DNA from: Pezicula radicicola
Taxonomy: Eukaryota; Ascomycota; Leotiomycetes; Helotiales; Dermateaceae
Reading direction: 5' to 3'
Length of the DNA: 64,000 nucleotides
Assembly (NCBI GenBank): GCA_003008705.1
Contig: PDUO01000016.1
Span: forward strand, 435,975 to 499,974
This document shows, in pieces, positions 24,201 to 32,717 of this stretch; the stretch's first letter is position 1, and the number at the start of each line of letters is the position of its first letter. The notes beneath the pieces were generated by a model. It was not told where the DNA came from, searched no databases, and was given only the letters and a program-made list of their open reading frames with translations. Position numbers and translations under genes: made by a program.

Positions 24201-24238
24201 CGCAGCGTACACATCCGTGAAGAAGGAGCAAGGGTTTT
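15203..24238. other. Gene-poor stretch, part 2, upstream of a Zn2Cys6-PAS regulator
   Basis: Nine kilobases without a gene I can support. Open frames of 130-156 codons occur (for example 20511..20981 +), but a handful of that size is expected by chance in 64 kb and none has recognisable motifs. From about 22.7 kb to 23.8 kb the plus strand is strongly C/T-rich with CCACCACCACC and TTTCTTTC-type tracts, the usual look of a filamentous-fungal promoter and long 5' leader, so transcription of the downstream regulator may begin here. A GTACGT donor near 23449 and a CTGCAG acceptor near 23803 could bound a leader intron; this is inference. Runs of GTAC-based short tandem repeats lie at 19988-20015. 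Confidence 0.5.
18753..18759 (+). promoter_or_regulatory. Candidate TATA box within the gene-poor region
   Basis: TATATAA lies 69 bases upstream of an ATG (18828) that opens a 148-codon frame (18828..19274, +) with one hydrophobic segment (HFFFPLTLFACLTVVII). TATA-like strings are common in AT-rich DNA and the frame has no recognised similarity. Confidence 0.2.
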
Positions 24239-27039
24239 ATGAAGCCCGATTTGCACCTCTTACACTGGGACCAACTGTCGCAAACAACTGCCACTTCCAT
24301 GCAATCCTTAACATATCGCCCAGCTCACTCTCATATCTCACTCGGCGAACGTCGAGGAAAATCAGATCTGGCGCAGTTCTCTCTTGATCTGAGCTGGGCC
24401 AGAGCGGTGTCCGACAGTGTTCGATCCAGGGCATACCCCTCTCCGCCCATGTCAGGATCTCCTCCACTTCCACCCAGACGTAACCTCGATTCTAGCGATC
24501 GAGGTCATGGAGGATACGCATCCAGTGGGCAAGACGTTTTTCGAACTACTCAGGCGCCCCATTCAGAACTTGCAGACCAAAGCAGAATGCCCCCATTACG
24601 GCCTTTTCAACAGGAGCCACGTCCAGTCTCATCATACCCGACTCAAATGGAAGGTCCATCACCACACATGCAATACCAAGTACCTCGACAGCAGATGCCA
24701 CTGCAGTCGCAGCAGTATTACACATCACATCCATCACATCCACCACAACCTCCACAGCATTTTCAATCAACAGACAGACAGCCGATGACAGAGGGACTCG
24801 ATCAAAGTTCACCAAAGGCGCAGAGAAAGACAAAAGGCCATGTAGCATCGGCCTGCGTGCCTTGCAAGAGGGCACATCTTAGGTAAGCCTTCACCAGTTT
24901 TACATTCTAATGCAAATGCTAATCGCAATTAGATGCGACGGTATGTTTTCTTTTCCAACATTTGGGATTGCGTTACTCTTTTTATTCCCATTTATATTCA
25001 CTGGTGTTGGAGTTTTCTCTTCCCACTCTATCACCGGTGCACTTAACTGTTCGGATCTTCCAACCGAACGATGATTTGATTGGTAGTCTCCGAGATGAAA
25101 TTGGTTCAGCCACATCAATGAGAGTGATGGTTGAAGCCCAGCGCGGCTATTGTATTTACCCCGCTCAAGTGAGCAGAATTGCCCGGGGGTGTTGAGGATA
25201 ATTGAAGATGATCTTCCTCCATGTGGTGGCAGATCATTGGTGCTGCGAATCTCGGCACGCGTTTTTGCTGTTTTGCGAAGCGAATCCCACCAGATCCTGC
25301 GTTGGTTATTTCCAAAGGGTCGCTCTCCACGGGCTTACGACTATGTGACGGCTTGCTGTCCGATTGGTGGCTCTGAAAGGAACGGCTGACAGGTCTAACG
25401 GGCAATCCGAAGAAGCATTGAAGTTCATCCGTTAAGAGGCCCCATGAATCGTAATTTTGGTCGCTTCCACTTTCTGCGTCGGCTTTCACTCCATCGCTAG
25501 CTGTCTTTGGTGCAGACAGCGCTAGCGTTCCCGGCTGGCGTTCCCTTACTTCAAAGTCGAAGTTAGAGCCTCCAACCCGCCAGCTCAATTCCACCAGAGC
25601 TGAAGAAATGAAGCATTTCCTCGGAAACAGAGGGGTCCGAACACCCCTAGTGGCTCTGAGCTTGCTTGTCGCGAAGTCTAAATCGCGCTGCATCGTTTGG
25701 TCAGCTACATGATCTGCATATCGGATTTCTCCCTTGTTGATAAGATCATCTATAATTCCAAATTGCATACTCGGTTATCTCGCTCTATTCTAGATTGGAC
25801 GGTTATGCTGACTTTGTTCTAGCCCAAAGACCCTGTTCTCGATGCCTGAGCAATGGGAAGGAAGACACGTGCGTTGATGTCCAACACAAGAAACGAGGCC
25901 GGCCACGGCTGCGTGATGAAAGAGATCCACGGTACGATAATGTGGGGACGGGATATCAGCCTCCACCACCAGAAGGCATGAGGAGACCCATATCGCTATA
26001 CTCCTCCAGCGATGCTCCAATATCAACACAATTTGGCGAAAATCTCCTCCAAAGGTCAGGCTCGTATCGAGTGTTGAAGTCTACCCCAGGCCCGATGGCC
26101 CCAAGGTACCAGGAACATCCTGAGACTATGTATTCTGGTCAAATGCCATCAGGATCACGAAGGGCGGCTTCGCAGGAACCCATGTGTGCCTATCTTACCA
26201 TGGATCTACAGATCGCGAAGGCCACCCAAGGATTCGGCGAGGCAGTGGGTTTACAGTCGGTTGTTGCACGAAAGCTCCACGATATTGTGAGTGTCAATGA
26301 CCGAGATAAGATATTTCGCTTGCAAAGATCATTCGAGGACGAACGTCGTGACAGGGAACCAAACTATCTCCCTCCTATCTACCTGAAGTACGAAGAAGAT
26401 AGAGTCATTCAATCGGTTGGATTTGGGCCGGAAGACATGTCCCGATTGCGGTTAGAACGGACCGAGATGTTCACGTTTCAAGGCCCTGATGGCCAACAGC
26501 GAACGTTCCATGTTCGGTTTGGTCTGGCGAAGAAGGAGTCGACATATTTTGTTGCCTTTCTGTTGAATATCCCAGCAACCCCTCAGACCTACCACCAGCC
26601 GTCATCGTCGCCATACTCTCGAGAGTCTTATTCTCGGGACTCACAGTATGGTTATCAAACCCCGCAACAAGCCTTCGCGCAGACACCAACTGTATCGCCG
26701 TATATGCAAAACCCTCCTTTTGGTGATCCTCGGGGAGAGGGGATGATGGGCTATAGGCAATCCGCGCCTGGTGGCCCAATTGCTGCCAACGTTCCACAGT
26801 CGTCGCTTCCGCCATACGCACAGAGTCAGACGCGACCTGACTTTCCTCAAAGTCAGCATCCGTATCAGACACCACGAAGTGAGCTGGCCCAGGGACAGCC
26901 ACCGCCGCAGCACGATCTTCAATTACCGCCGATTCGTCCTCAACAAAGCTCGTCAGATCCGCGTCGGAGAGATGATCGAAGTAATCGCGTCGATATCGGT
27001 GGCCTTCTTGAAAAGCCGGGCGATTCTTCTCGGAGATGA
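24239..27039 (+). CDS. Zn(II)2Cys6 transcription factor with PAS-like domain
   Basis: Nuclear DNA-binding regulator. Exons: 24239..24882, 24933..24940 (8 nt), 25823..27039; 1869 nt, 622 aa. A low-complexity Pro/Gln/His-rich N-terminal half is followed by the zinc cluster at residues 206-234, with cysteines C206, C209, C216, C222, C225 and C234 (ACVPCKRAHLRC, then RPCSRC), and a basic linker KKRGRPRLR. A PAS-like region spans about 337-470 (it includes LHDIVSVNDRDKIF), and a Gln/Pro-rich tail ends the protein. The third cysteine is encoded by the 8-nt exon ATGCGACG; without that exon the cluster cannot form. The third intron boundary is fixed by frame and TTCTAG, making an unusual 882-nt intron. 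Resembles the group annotated as RegA-like C6 factors in aspergilli, from memory only. The ATG at 24239 is the first in frame, but a later Met before SGSPPLPPRR could be the real start. Confidence 0.85.
24933..24940 (+). other. 8-nt microexon carrying a zinc-cluster cysteine codon
   Basis: Bounded by CAATTAG on the left and GTATGT on the right. It joins ...CTTAG + ATGCGACG + CCCAAAGACCC to read L-R-C-D-A-Q-R-P, the canonical Zn2Cys6 spacing. Confidence 0.85.
25115..25768 (-). CDS. Unrecognised 217-aa antisense frame nested in the 882-nt intron
   Basis: An ATG-initiated, uninterrupted frame of 217 codons lies wholly inside the long intron of the Zn2Cys6-PAS gene, on the opposite strand. By a rough estimate with uniform codons, well under one frame of this length is expected by chance in all six frames of the window, so it may be a real nested gene or the relic of inserted coding DNA. 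Composition is protein-like: an N-terminal half with mixed charged and hydrophobic residues (QFGIIDDLINKGEIRYADHV) and a Ser/Pro/His-rich C-terminal half. I see no transmembrane segment, signal peptide, catalytic motif or known family. No introns needed. Function unknown; existence uncertain. Confidence 0.3.
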   Translation of the reverse strand: MQFGIIDDLINKGEIRYADHVADQTMQRDLDFATSKLRATRGVRTPLFPRKCFISSALVELSWRVGGSNFDFEVRERQPGTLALSAPKTASDGVKADAESGSDQNYDSWGLLTDELQCFFGLPVRPVSRSFQSHQSDSKPSHSRKPVESDPLEITNAGSGGIRFAKQQKRVPRFAAPMICHHMEEDHLQLSSTPPGNSAHLSGVNTIAALGFNHHSH

Positions 27040-27940
27040 AGTTTTCTAATTGACGACATGATGTCCCCCAACATTCATACGAAATGAAGTCGAGCTTTAA
27101 TTATATGCATCTTAATTCGCGATCAAGAAGTTTCCGTTTGTGGGCTCATTCCGCTCACGGTCTTGTTTCCAAAGGCCATAAAATCAATGCGCGGCGAAAC
27201 AAGTACATTTCATGCTTTCTGCTTCTTGTACCATAATTTTCAGCACTCTTCAGTACTTTCTCTCGTCTTGTCAAGATACCACCATGTACAAATAGCATAT
27301 TCCTTTTTCTTTTTTTGTGGTTGTTTTAGCGATCAGAGGCAGTTTTGCCAGCGGCGTTTTCTCGCATTTTGGAAGGGGGTCTTTCGGTGTTGTCCGATGG
27401 CCATGTACGATACATATATATGTTGCTTTACCAGAAGCGAGTGACTCAGAGACTCAGAGACTTGTTGATGGATGATGGAATTAGTGTTATTGCTGTTGAT
27501 GTTTGCTCTGTTGAAAGGAAGAGGAAGAGGAGGAGGAAGAGAAGGCTCTCTACGTAGTTTTGTTGATTTTCGTGGTGTAGGCGAAATGAGCCTTATAAGT
27601 GCCTACACATATACCCTCAGCCAACCAATTAATAGTACTGTACTCCGTACCCGTTTTGCAAAAAGAAAAATTACAGTAATAGAAACAAAGGTGCCACATA
27701 ATCGGGGTTCAGAGGTGTCGCGGAGCGCTGGCAGTATTACAATAGAAAAATGGCCATGTTCTCTTTACTCGTTGAGGATTTGGGGAAAAGAGTCGGACAA
27801 GCTGTTGAGATATGTAGCGTGGGCTGGTAGGCTGGTAGGCTGTCTAGTAGCACCAAAAAGGTATTCTTCCCGTCAGCAAACACATTCGACTCAGGCACAA
27901 TGGCTCGAGAGGTACAATTGGGGGCGAAACAAGCAAAGCT

Positions 27941-27973
27941 ACCCTACCCTACCCTACCCTACCCTACCCTACC
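27941..27973 (+). repeat. (ACCCT)6 tandem repeat
   Basis: Six perfect copies of the pentamer ACCCT followed by ACC. The unit is five bases, one A short of the fungal telomeric CCCTAA hexamer. Confidence 0.95.
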
Positions 27974-28257
27974 TTATCACTGAAGCCTTGATTAGTTTGC
28001 GCAATACAGGAAGGAGGGACAAGGACAATAGGGTTCTATCGGTAGTCTTGCAGCAATTATGGAATGGAAGTGGCGATTGATTGGTCCGGAAGAAAAAGGG
28101 GATGCTCATGAAATCTCCGACTGGTAGAGAGAGAGAGAGGTACGTACCTTTTCTCTACCCCGCGATTCGAAGGGCCAAACCCCCCCCTGTAAATCACTGG
28201 AACTGGCAGCGCCTCCTCTCCTCTTCTCCCCGCACCAGACCACACTGCACACCAACT

Positions 28258-28267
28258 CATATAAATA
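28258..28267 (+). promoter_or_regulatory. TATA-like element
   Basis: CATATAAATATC lies about 150 bp upstream of the start codon at 28409, with a C/T-rich leader between; suitable distance and context for a core promoter. Confidence 0.4.
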
Positions 28268-28408
28268 TCACACCAGTCTTTTTTCCTTCTTCACTTTCTC
28301 AATTTTATTCTCCCCCCCCATCCCCTCCCCATCCTTCTTTCCTATAATACAAACAAAGCCTTCTTCTCTTCTGATACTCCTGGGTCACTCACAATACCAC
28401 CACTAACC

Positions 28409-29521
28409 ATGCCTCCGTCCACAAACCTCGCCGAGAAAACAGAAGCGCTCGCCTCACAAACCCCCGTATCCCCCTCCCAAGCACGCGCTGCTCAAATTCC
28501 CCTCCAATCCTTCACCCTCCCAACTTTCCCACCAGAAGCCTTCACATCCGGACTCGAATCACTAATCTTAACTTCCGACATCAAGCTCGACGAATATACG
28601 ACTCTGCTCGAACAAGCATCCTTCACCGTTCCCGACCTACCCAATACCATTTCCTCCCTAACCCTCGAGCTCTTCTCCCTAGGTTACCCACCTGGTTTTC
28701 TCAGCGCACTAGCCAACCAACTTCCCAAACTCAAGAGCCTGACCATCTATTCGCAGCTATTTGGTGGAACGACAGCTGCGTCAAGGGAAGACGCCATAAA
28801 GTTTATTGATAAGCAATCGGAATTACGGGAATTACATCTTCTAGATGTCTTTGCACCATCAGGCTTCTTCACATCTTTAGGCGATGCTGTAGATCCGAAT
28901 CTGAAATTTTTGGAGGTCAATTATACGTTTCGGCATTCGGATCCTCAATTTCTTGATACGGTTCCGTCAAAGGAAATGGGGGGTTTCATTGAGAAGCTAC
29001 CGCAGCTTGTTGGCCTTACCTTGTCTATCTCGGCTCCGGATATCACGGATGATGAGGATGATCGCGAGGGTACTGAAGTGGGATTTAGACCTGTGGAACG
29101 TGAGACTGATGTAAATGCTATCCGGAAGGCATTGGTCGAGGACGGACCAGCCAAATTATTCGCCTTGGATCTCACTATGTTCGTGCTTCGACCCAGTGAG
29201 GTAGGAAGTGTTCTCGAAGCTCAAAAGGGTTTGAAATTCTTGGCTTTTACAGTTGCCATTGAAGCTTACGATGGACTTGCTGAGGTTGTAGGTATTCTTG
29301 GTATGGGGAGAAATCTTGAGGTGGTCGAGATTATAGGCGTTCCTGGACGGAAATTGGTGGAGGGATTGAAGAAGGGAAAGAGAGTTGAGATTGAGGAAGA
29401 TCAGTTGGCTGGTTTGGGGGGGAGGTGTAAGGGGCTGAGGAGTGTGAAGTGTAGTATTTTGAGGACTGAGGTTGTGGAGTGGAAGAGGGAGGATGCTGAG
29501 GGGAAGTGGAAGAAGACATGA
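28409..29521 (+). CDS. Conserved-looking hypothetical protein with leucine-rich spacing
   Basis: Single exon, 370 aa. I do not recognise the family. The first 55 residues are Thr/Pro/Ser-rich. The remainder has recurrent leucine-rich strands (SSLTLELFSL, PKLKSLTIYS, SELRELHLLDVF, PNLKFLEVNY, PQLVGLTLSI) spaced about 25-30 residues apart, as in degenerate leucine-rich repeats that often follow F-boxes; no F-box is visible at the N-terminus. The C-terminus is Lys/Arg/Glu-rich. No signal peptide or membrane segment. Kozak context CTAACCATGC is good and a TATA-like element lies 150 bp upstream. Codon use shifts from C-rich at the start to G-rich at the end, a gradient that may be compositional only. 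Confidence 0.8.
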   Translation: MPPSTNLAEKTEALASQTPVSPSQARAAQIPLQSFTLPTFPPEAFTSGLESLILTSDIKLDEYTTLLEQASFTVPDLPNTISSLTLELFSLGYPPGFLSALANQLPKLKSLTIYSQLFGGTTAASREDAIKFIDKQSELRELHLLDVFAPSGFFTSLGDAVDPNLKFLEVNYTFRHSDPQFLDTVPSKEMGGFIEKLPQLVGLTLSISAPDITDDEDDREGTEVGFRPVERETDVNAIRKALVEDGPAKLFALDLTMFVLRPSEVGSVLEAQKGLKFLAFTVAIEAYDGLAEVVGILGMGRNLEVVEIIGVPGRKLVEGLKKGKRVEIEEDQLAGLGGRCKGLRSVKCSILRTEVVEWKREDAEGKWKKT

Positions 29522-30501
29522 TTCAAGAGATACTCTTTGTTGTTGTTATTATTATTGCTTGCGGGCGTTACTTTTTTACTGCTTGGGATGCGGCTGGTTG
29601 GTTACAAATTGCTGCGCTTGTTTATATTCATGGTACCGGGCCTTAAAGGCGTAAGGACAGGATCCTGTTTGCGCTATTAACTATGCATAGTCAAGCAAGT
29701 TCATGTGCATGGTGGATCAGGTAAGGAAAGGAACCACTTGGATACTAGCAGGATTCTATCTAGATGAGAGAAGCGCTCCACAAGGTTCTATTCTAGTTCA
29801 ACGGTTTGACCAATCTATTTTTAATTGATCAATATGACCTATTCGTTGGTTTATGTGGTTGTTTCGGCGCTGTATAGTGCTTTAAGTGGCTCTAAATTGA
29901 CTGATTACTTAGAAGGATTGTGAAATAGCTGAATTGGTAAGAGTACAGTAAGTTTACACTAAGAAATGTATCTCTATCCACCTTATTTAATGATGTTACT
30001 CTCTTTGTATTGCGGTCGTGTAAGTTGAGTTACTTAGGACAAGTGAGTTTCTCGGTCACTGTAAGTAAAGTAATTTACTCAAACTTTAATTTTTTATACA
30101 AATTGGCCAATAGTCGGAACATGGCTGATCAGTTGGCGATGCGCTGGTTGAAGGCATTTTAAGCGACGAACGAGGGTTTGGCAAAACTAGGTAAGGTACC
30201 CAGATTATCCAGCCTATTTTATCGTGTAACTCATAAACAGCAAATCAGGGGAAAGATTTGATTTCCCTATGCCCCGTGTTATGTCAAATGTAAGACTGGT
30301 CCTGTTTCCCCAGCCCTGTTGAATGTACGCCCCGAACTCCATCCCTTTGCAAAATATCCACCCATCTAGCTTGTTGAATTTATCCCCAAAACTCCATTAC
30401 ACTGAACCATACCAATTTTAATATCATTGACCCAATATCCTACATTTTTCTCATCCGAAGCTATTGAACCTGTTGGTTCGTTCCTCTTTCCCTACCTAGT
30501 T
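29522..30501. other. Intergenic between convergent genes
   Basis: Nearly 1 kb containing the 3' UTRs of two convergent genes; AT-rich, with TTAATT, GTTACT and AAGTAATTTACTC-type strings. No gene seen. Confidence 0.6.
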
Positions 30502-31599
30502 TCACTCCCAGATCACAGGACCCCAACTTATACCCAAAGAAGGGGCACTAGTCTGACTCAGAGCGGAGACTGCACTATTTGAGGAGTTCGGGGCTGGAAA
30601 TGTTAGTCGACGAAGTGGGAAAGTTGATAGGCTAAGGGAGGCAGTTCTGCGTACTTGTTGTTTTTGGTGCGTAGGCGAGCTAAGCGAGGTGGGGTTTTCA
30701 TTCTTTCTGGGAGTCGCAGCACTGGCAGCTCTTCCGCGACTAAAACTTGCACCAGGTGAGATTGAGATGGAGATGGAGCCTCTATTGAGGTTATTGGCGT
30801 CAAAATCTTGGACTTGTTGCATCTGTTGCCAATTTTGCACTGGAGCTGGGATGTTGACCATAGGTCCTTGGTATTGGGGGATTTGGTCTTGGAACTCCGA
30901 GTAGTATGGAGGTGGGTATGTCGGCCATTCATAGCCGTTTTCGTATTCTTGCTGTTCCCATGGCATGTATTGGACTGGGTAAGCGGGTGGAAAGAAGACA
31001 AGCATTGTGGGGTCCATTTGTGGCGGTACCATATTCTGCCACATGGTCATGTTCATCTGATTGAGGATCTGCTCGTGGTGGCGTCGTTCGGTCTCGATTT
31101 GGGTCAAGCGATCTTTCATTTGTATCTCGTACGTCAAATCCCCTAAACGTGCCAAAATAGACTTTTCTTGACGAGTGGTCTCTCGCAAGATGGCTTTATG
31201 ATAAATGAGCTTCTTATTCAGCCGCTTGCGATCACTGTTGCGGTGGACCCGAGTGGTTGTTTCCTCAATATCAGTGATCTTCCTGAGGAGTTCGGTAGCT
31301 TGCTCATTTTGGTTTTGAAGGGCTTTGAGGAGATAGGTTCGCTCGGCATGGAGCTCTTCAAACGAGCGCGAGGGGACATCTGGGAAAGGAATGCCATTGT
31401 TCAGAAACATGTTGTGGCCAGTACCGTTGTACCGGCGATGATTCGGATGGTGCTTTTGTTGATAGTGTCTCCTGGCTGGCTTGTTATAGGAAGTATTGGA
31501 TCTTGGAGCAGTAGGTGGTTCTGGCTGAACTTTTGCTCCTGCACCTTGCAAGTGAGATCTGGGACTCTGGGGGGAAGGTAAATTCGGCGTGATGACCAT
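30502..31599 (-). CDS. Hypothetical coiled-coil protein with Pro/Tyr/Gln-rich tail
   Basis: Single exon, 365 aa, starting at the ATG on 31599. Residues 1-65 are Pro/His/Arg/Ser-rich. Residues 78-185 form a strongly charged heptad region (EELHAERTYLLKALQNQNEQ and onward), most likely a coiled coil. Residues 190-265 are Met/Pro/Tyr/Gln-rich, and the tail has alternating Ser-Ile and Ser-Leu runs. No catalytic motif, signal or membrane segment. The composition suggests an RNA-binding or scaffold-type cytoplasmic protein, but that is a guess and I do not recognise the family. Confidence 0.7.
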   Translation of the reverse strand: MVITPNLPSPQSPRSHLQGAGAKVQPEPPTAPRSNTSYNKPARRHYQQKHHPNHRRYNGTGHNMFLNNGIPFPDVPSRSFEELHAERTYLLKALQNQNEQATELLRKITDIEETTTRVHRNSDRKRLNKKLIYHKAILRETTRQEKSILARLGDLTYEIQMKDRLTQIETERRHHEQILNQMNMTMWQNMVPPQMDPTMLVFFPPAYPVQYMPWEQQEYENGYEWPTYPPPYYSEFQDQIPQYQGPMVNIPAPVQNWQQMQQVQDFDANNLNRGSISISISPGASFSRGRAASAATPRKNENPTSLSSPTHQKQQVRRTASLSLSTFPLRRLTFPAPNSSNSAVSALSQTSAPSLGISWGPVIWE

Positions 31600-32717
31600 C
31601 CTCGATTTCTGCTTCTGATTTTGGGAGATTGCAGAGATCAGGTCTCTAAGACCATGACCCCGTGCTCAATTTACTCTGCTCTAGATAAAGAGGAGGCTGA
31701 GATGTTTCGTATGATGAAGCGTACCAATACTAACAAAAACAGTAGGCAAGTGATACATGAGGAAATGTCTGCTAAAAACAGACTATGCAGATATGGCTGA
31801 GACTTTGTGAGAAAAGGGTTTCAAGCCATGAAAGGATATAGTAAATATCGCGTCAAAAGACACTTGTTTTGTTATGATGGATAGACAAAGGGGCATCCAT
31901 TCAATTGGAGGCTTTCTGGGACAAAGAGTGATGTGCCTTAGGTTATGCGCCTCAACTTGAGGGATTGAACCGAAACCTTTCGGCTATTTTGAGATCTAAT
32001 CTACAGTTGCAAGTGAGCAATGTGCACTAGCACAGCCGCAGCGCTCAATGTATAATACAGTACATAGTCAAGTATCGATGCTTTACAATGTCCCGACGAG
32101 ACATCATTGAGAGTGGCCATTGGCCGACGGTGCTATGATGATGGTACTTCCGCACCAGATGTCTCCAGGAGAAATAGGGGTTAGCGCCACAATGGGTTAG
32201 CTACAAAAGCGTGTTGTCAAATGTAACGAATCAAACGATCATGCGACTGTCAAAGTGTGAATGTTGACGGTTGACTTGTCTCTCTTGAAGTGGGAAGTTG
32301 TTGTTGAAACGAAGCTACAGGAGCACGAGTAGCTGCTCCCCTTCTCTCTTCGCTTTTCGCTCAGGCATTTGCATAACCCCGCGTCCGCGCTAGTACTGTA
32401 GAGGCTACAGTAGCACCAACTATCGTAGGCCAGAGTGTACTGGACCACTACTATGCCACGCCCTGGAGGAGGACTTGATAGGACCTGATAATTGCGAACA
32501 CGATCACGTTCACCACCACTACGCTGACAATTGCATTGTACTCTTACAGTCCACAAACATCCGCAGAGAACCTTAAATTGAACCCAACTTCCACGAATAA
32601 ACCCCGAACCAGCACCAACCAACAAGCACATCTTCCTGTGACCAAGCACTCCTGCACTCCCGCATGGCACCAGTTCCGTAAATATAAGCTCTTGAAGAGC
32701 GTGGGCATGCGCACACC
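31600..32717. other. Intergenic, divergent promoter region
   Basis: Lies between the divergent coiled-coil gene and the glycosyltransferase gene. It includes both promoters. I see no supported gene; a 200-codon minus-strand frame (32239..32841) overlaps the glycosyltransferase first exon and lacks motifs. Confidence 0.5.

Larger units (their letters stand above)
27040..28408. other. Intergenic, with pentamer repeat and promoter of the next gene
   Basis: Holds the 3' UTR of the transcription factor, one TACTCCGTA motif (27641..27649), an (ACCCT)n array, and a C/T-rich promoter and leader next to 28409. No supported gene. Confidence 0.6.

Noticed and set aside
27941..27973. Interstitial telomere
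   Set aside because: The unit is ACCCT, not CCCTAA, and flanking sequence is ordinary unique DNA.
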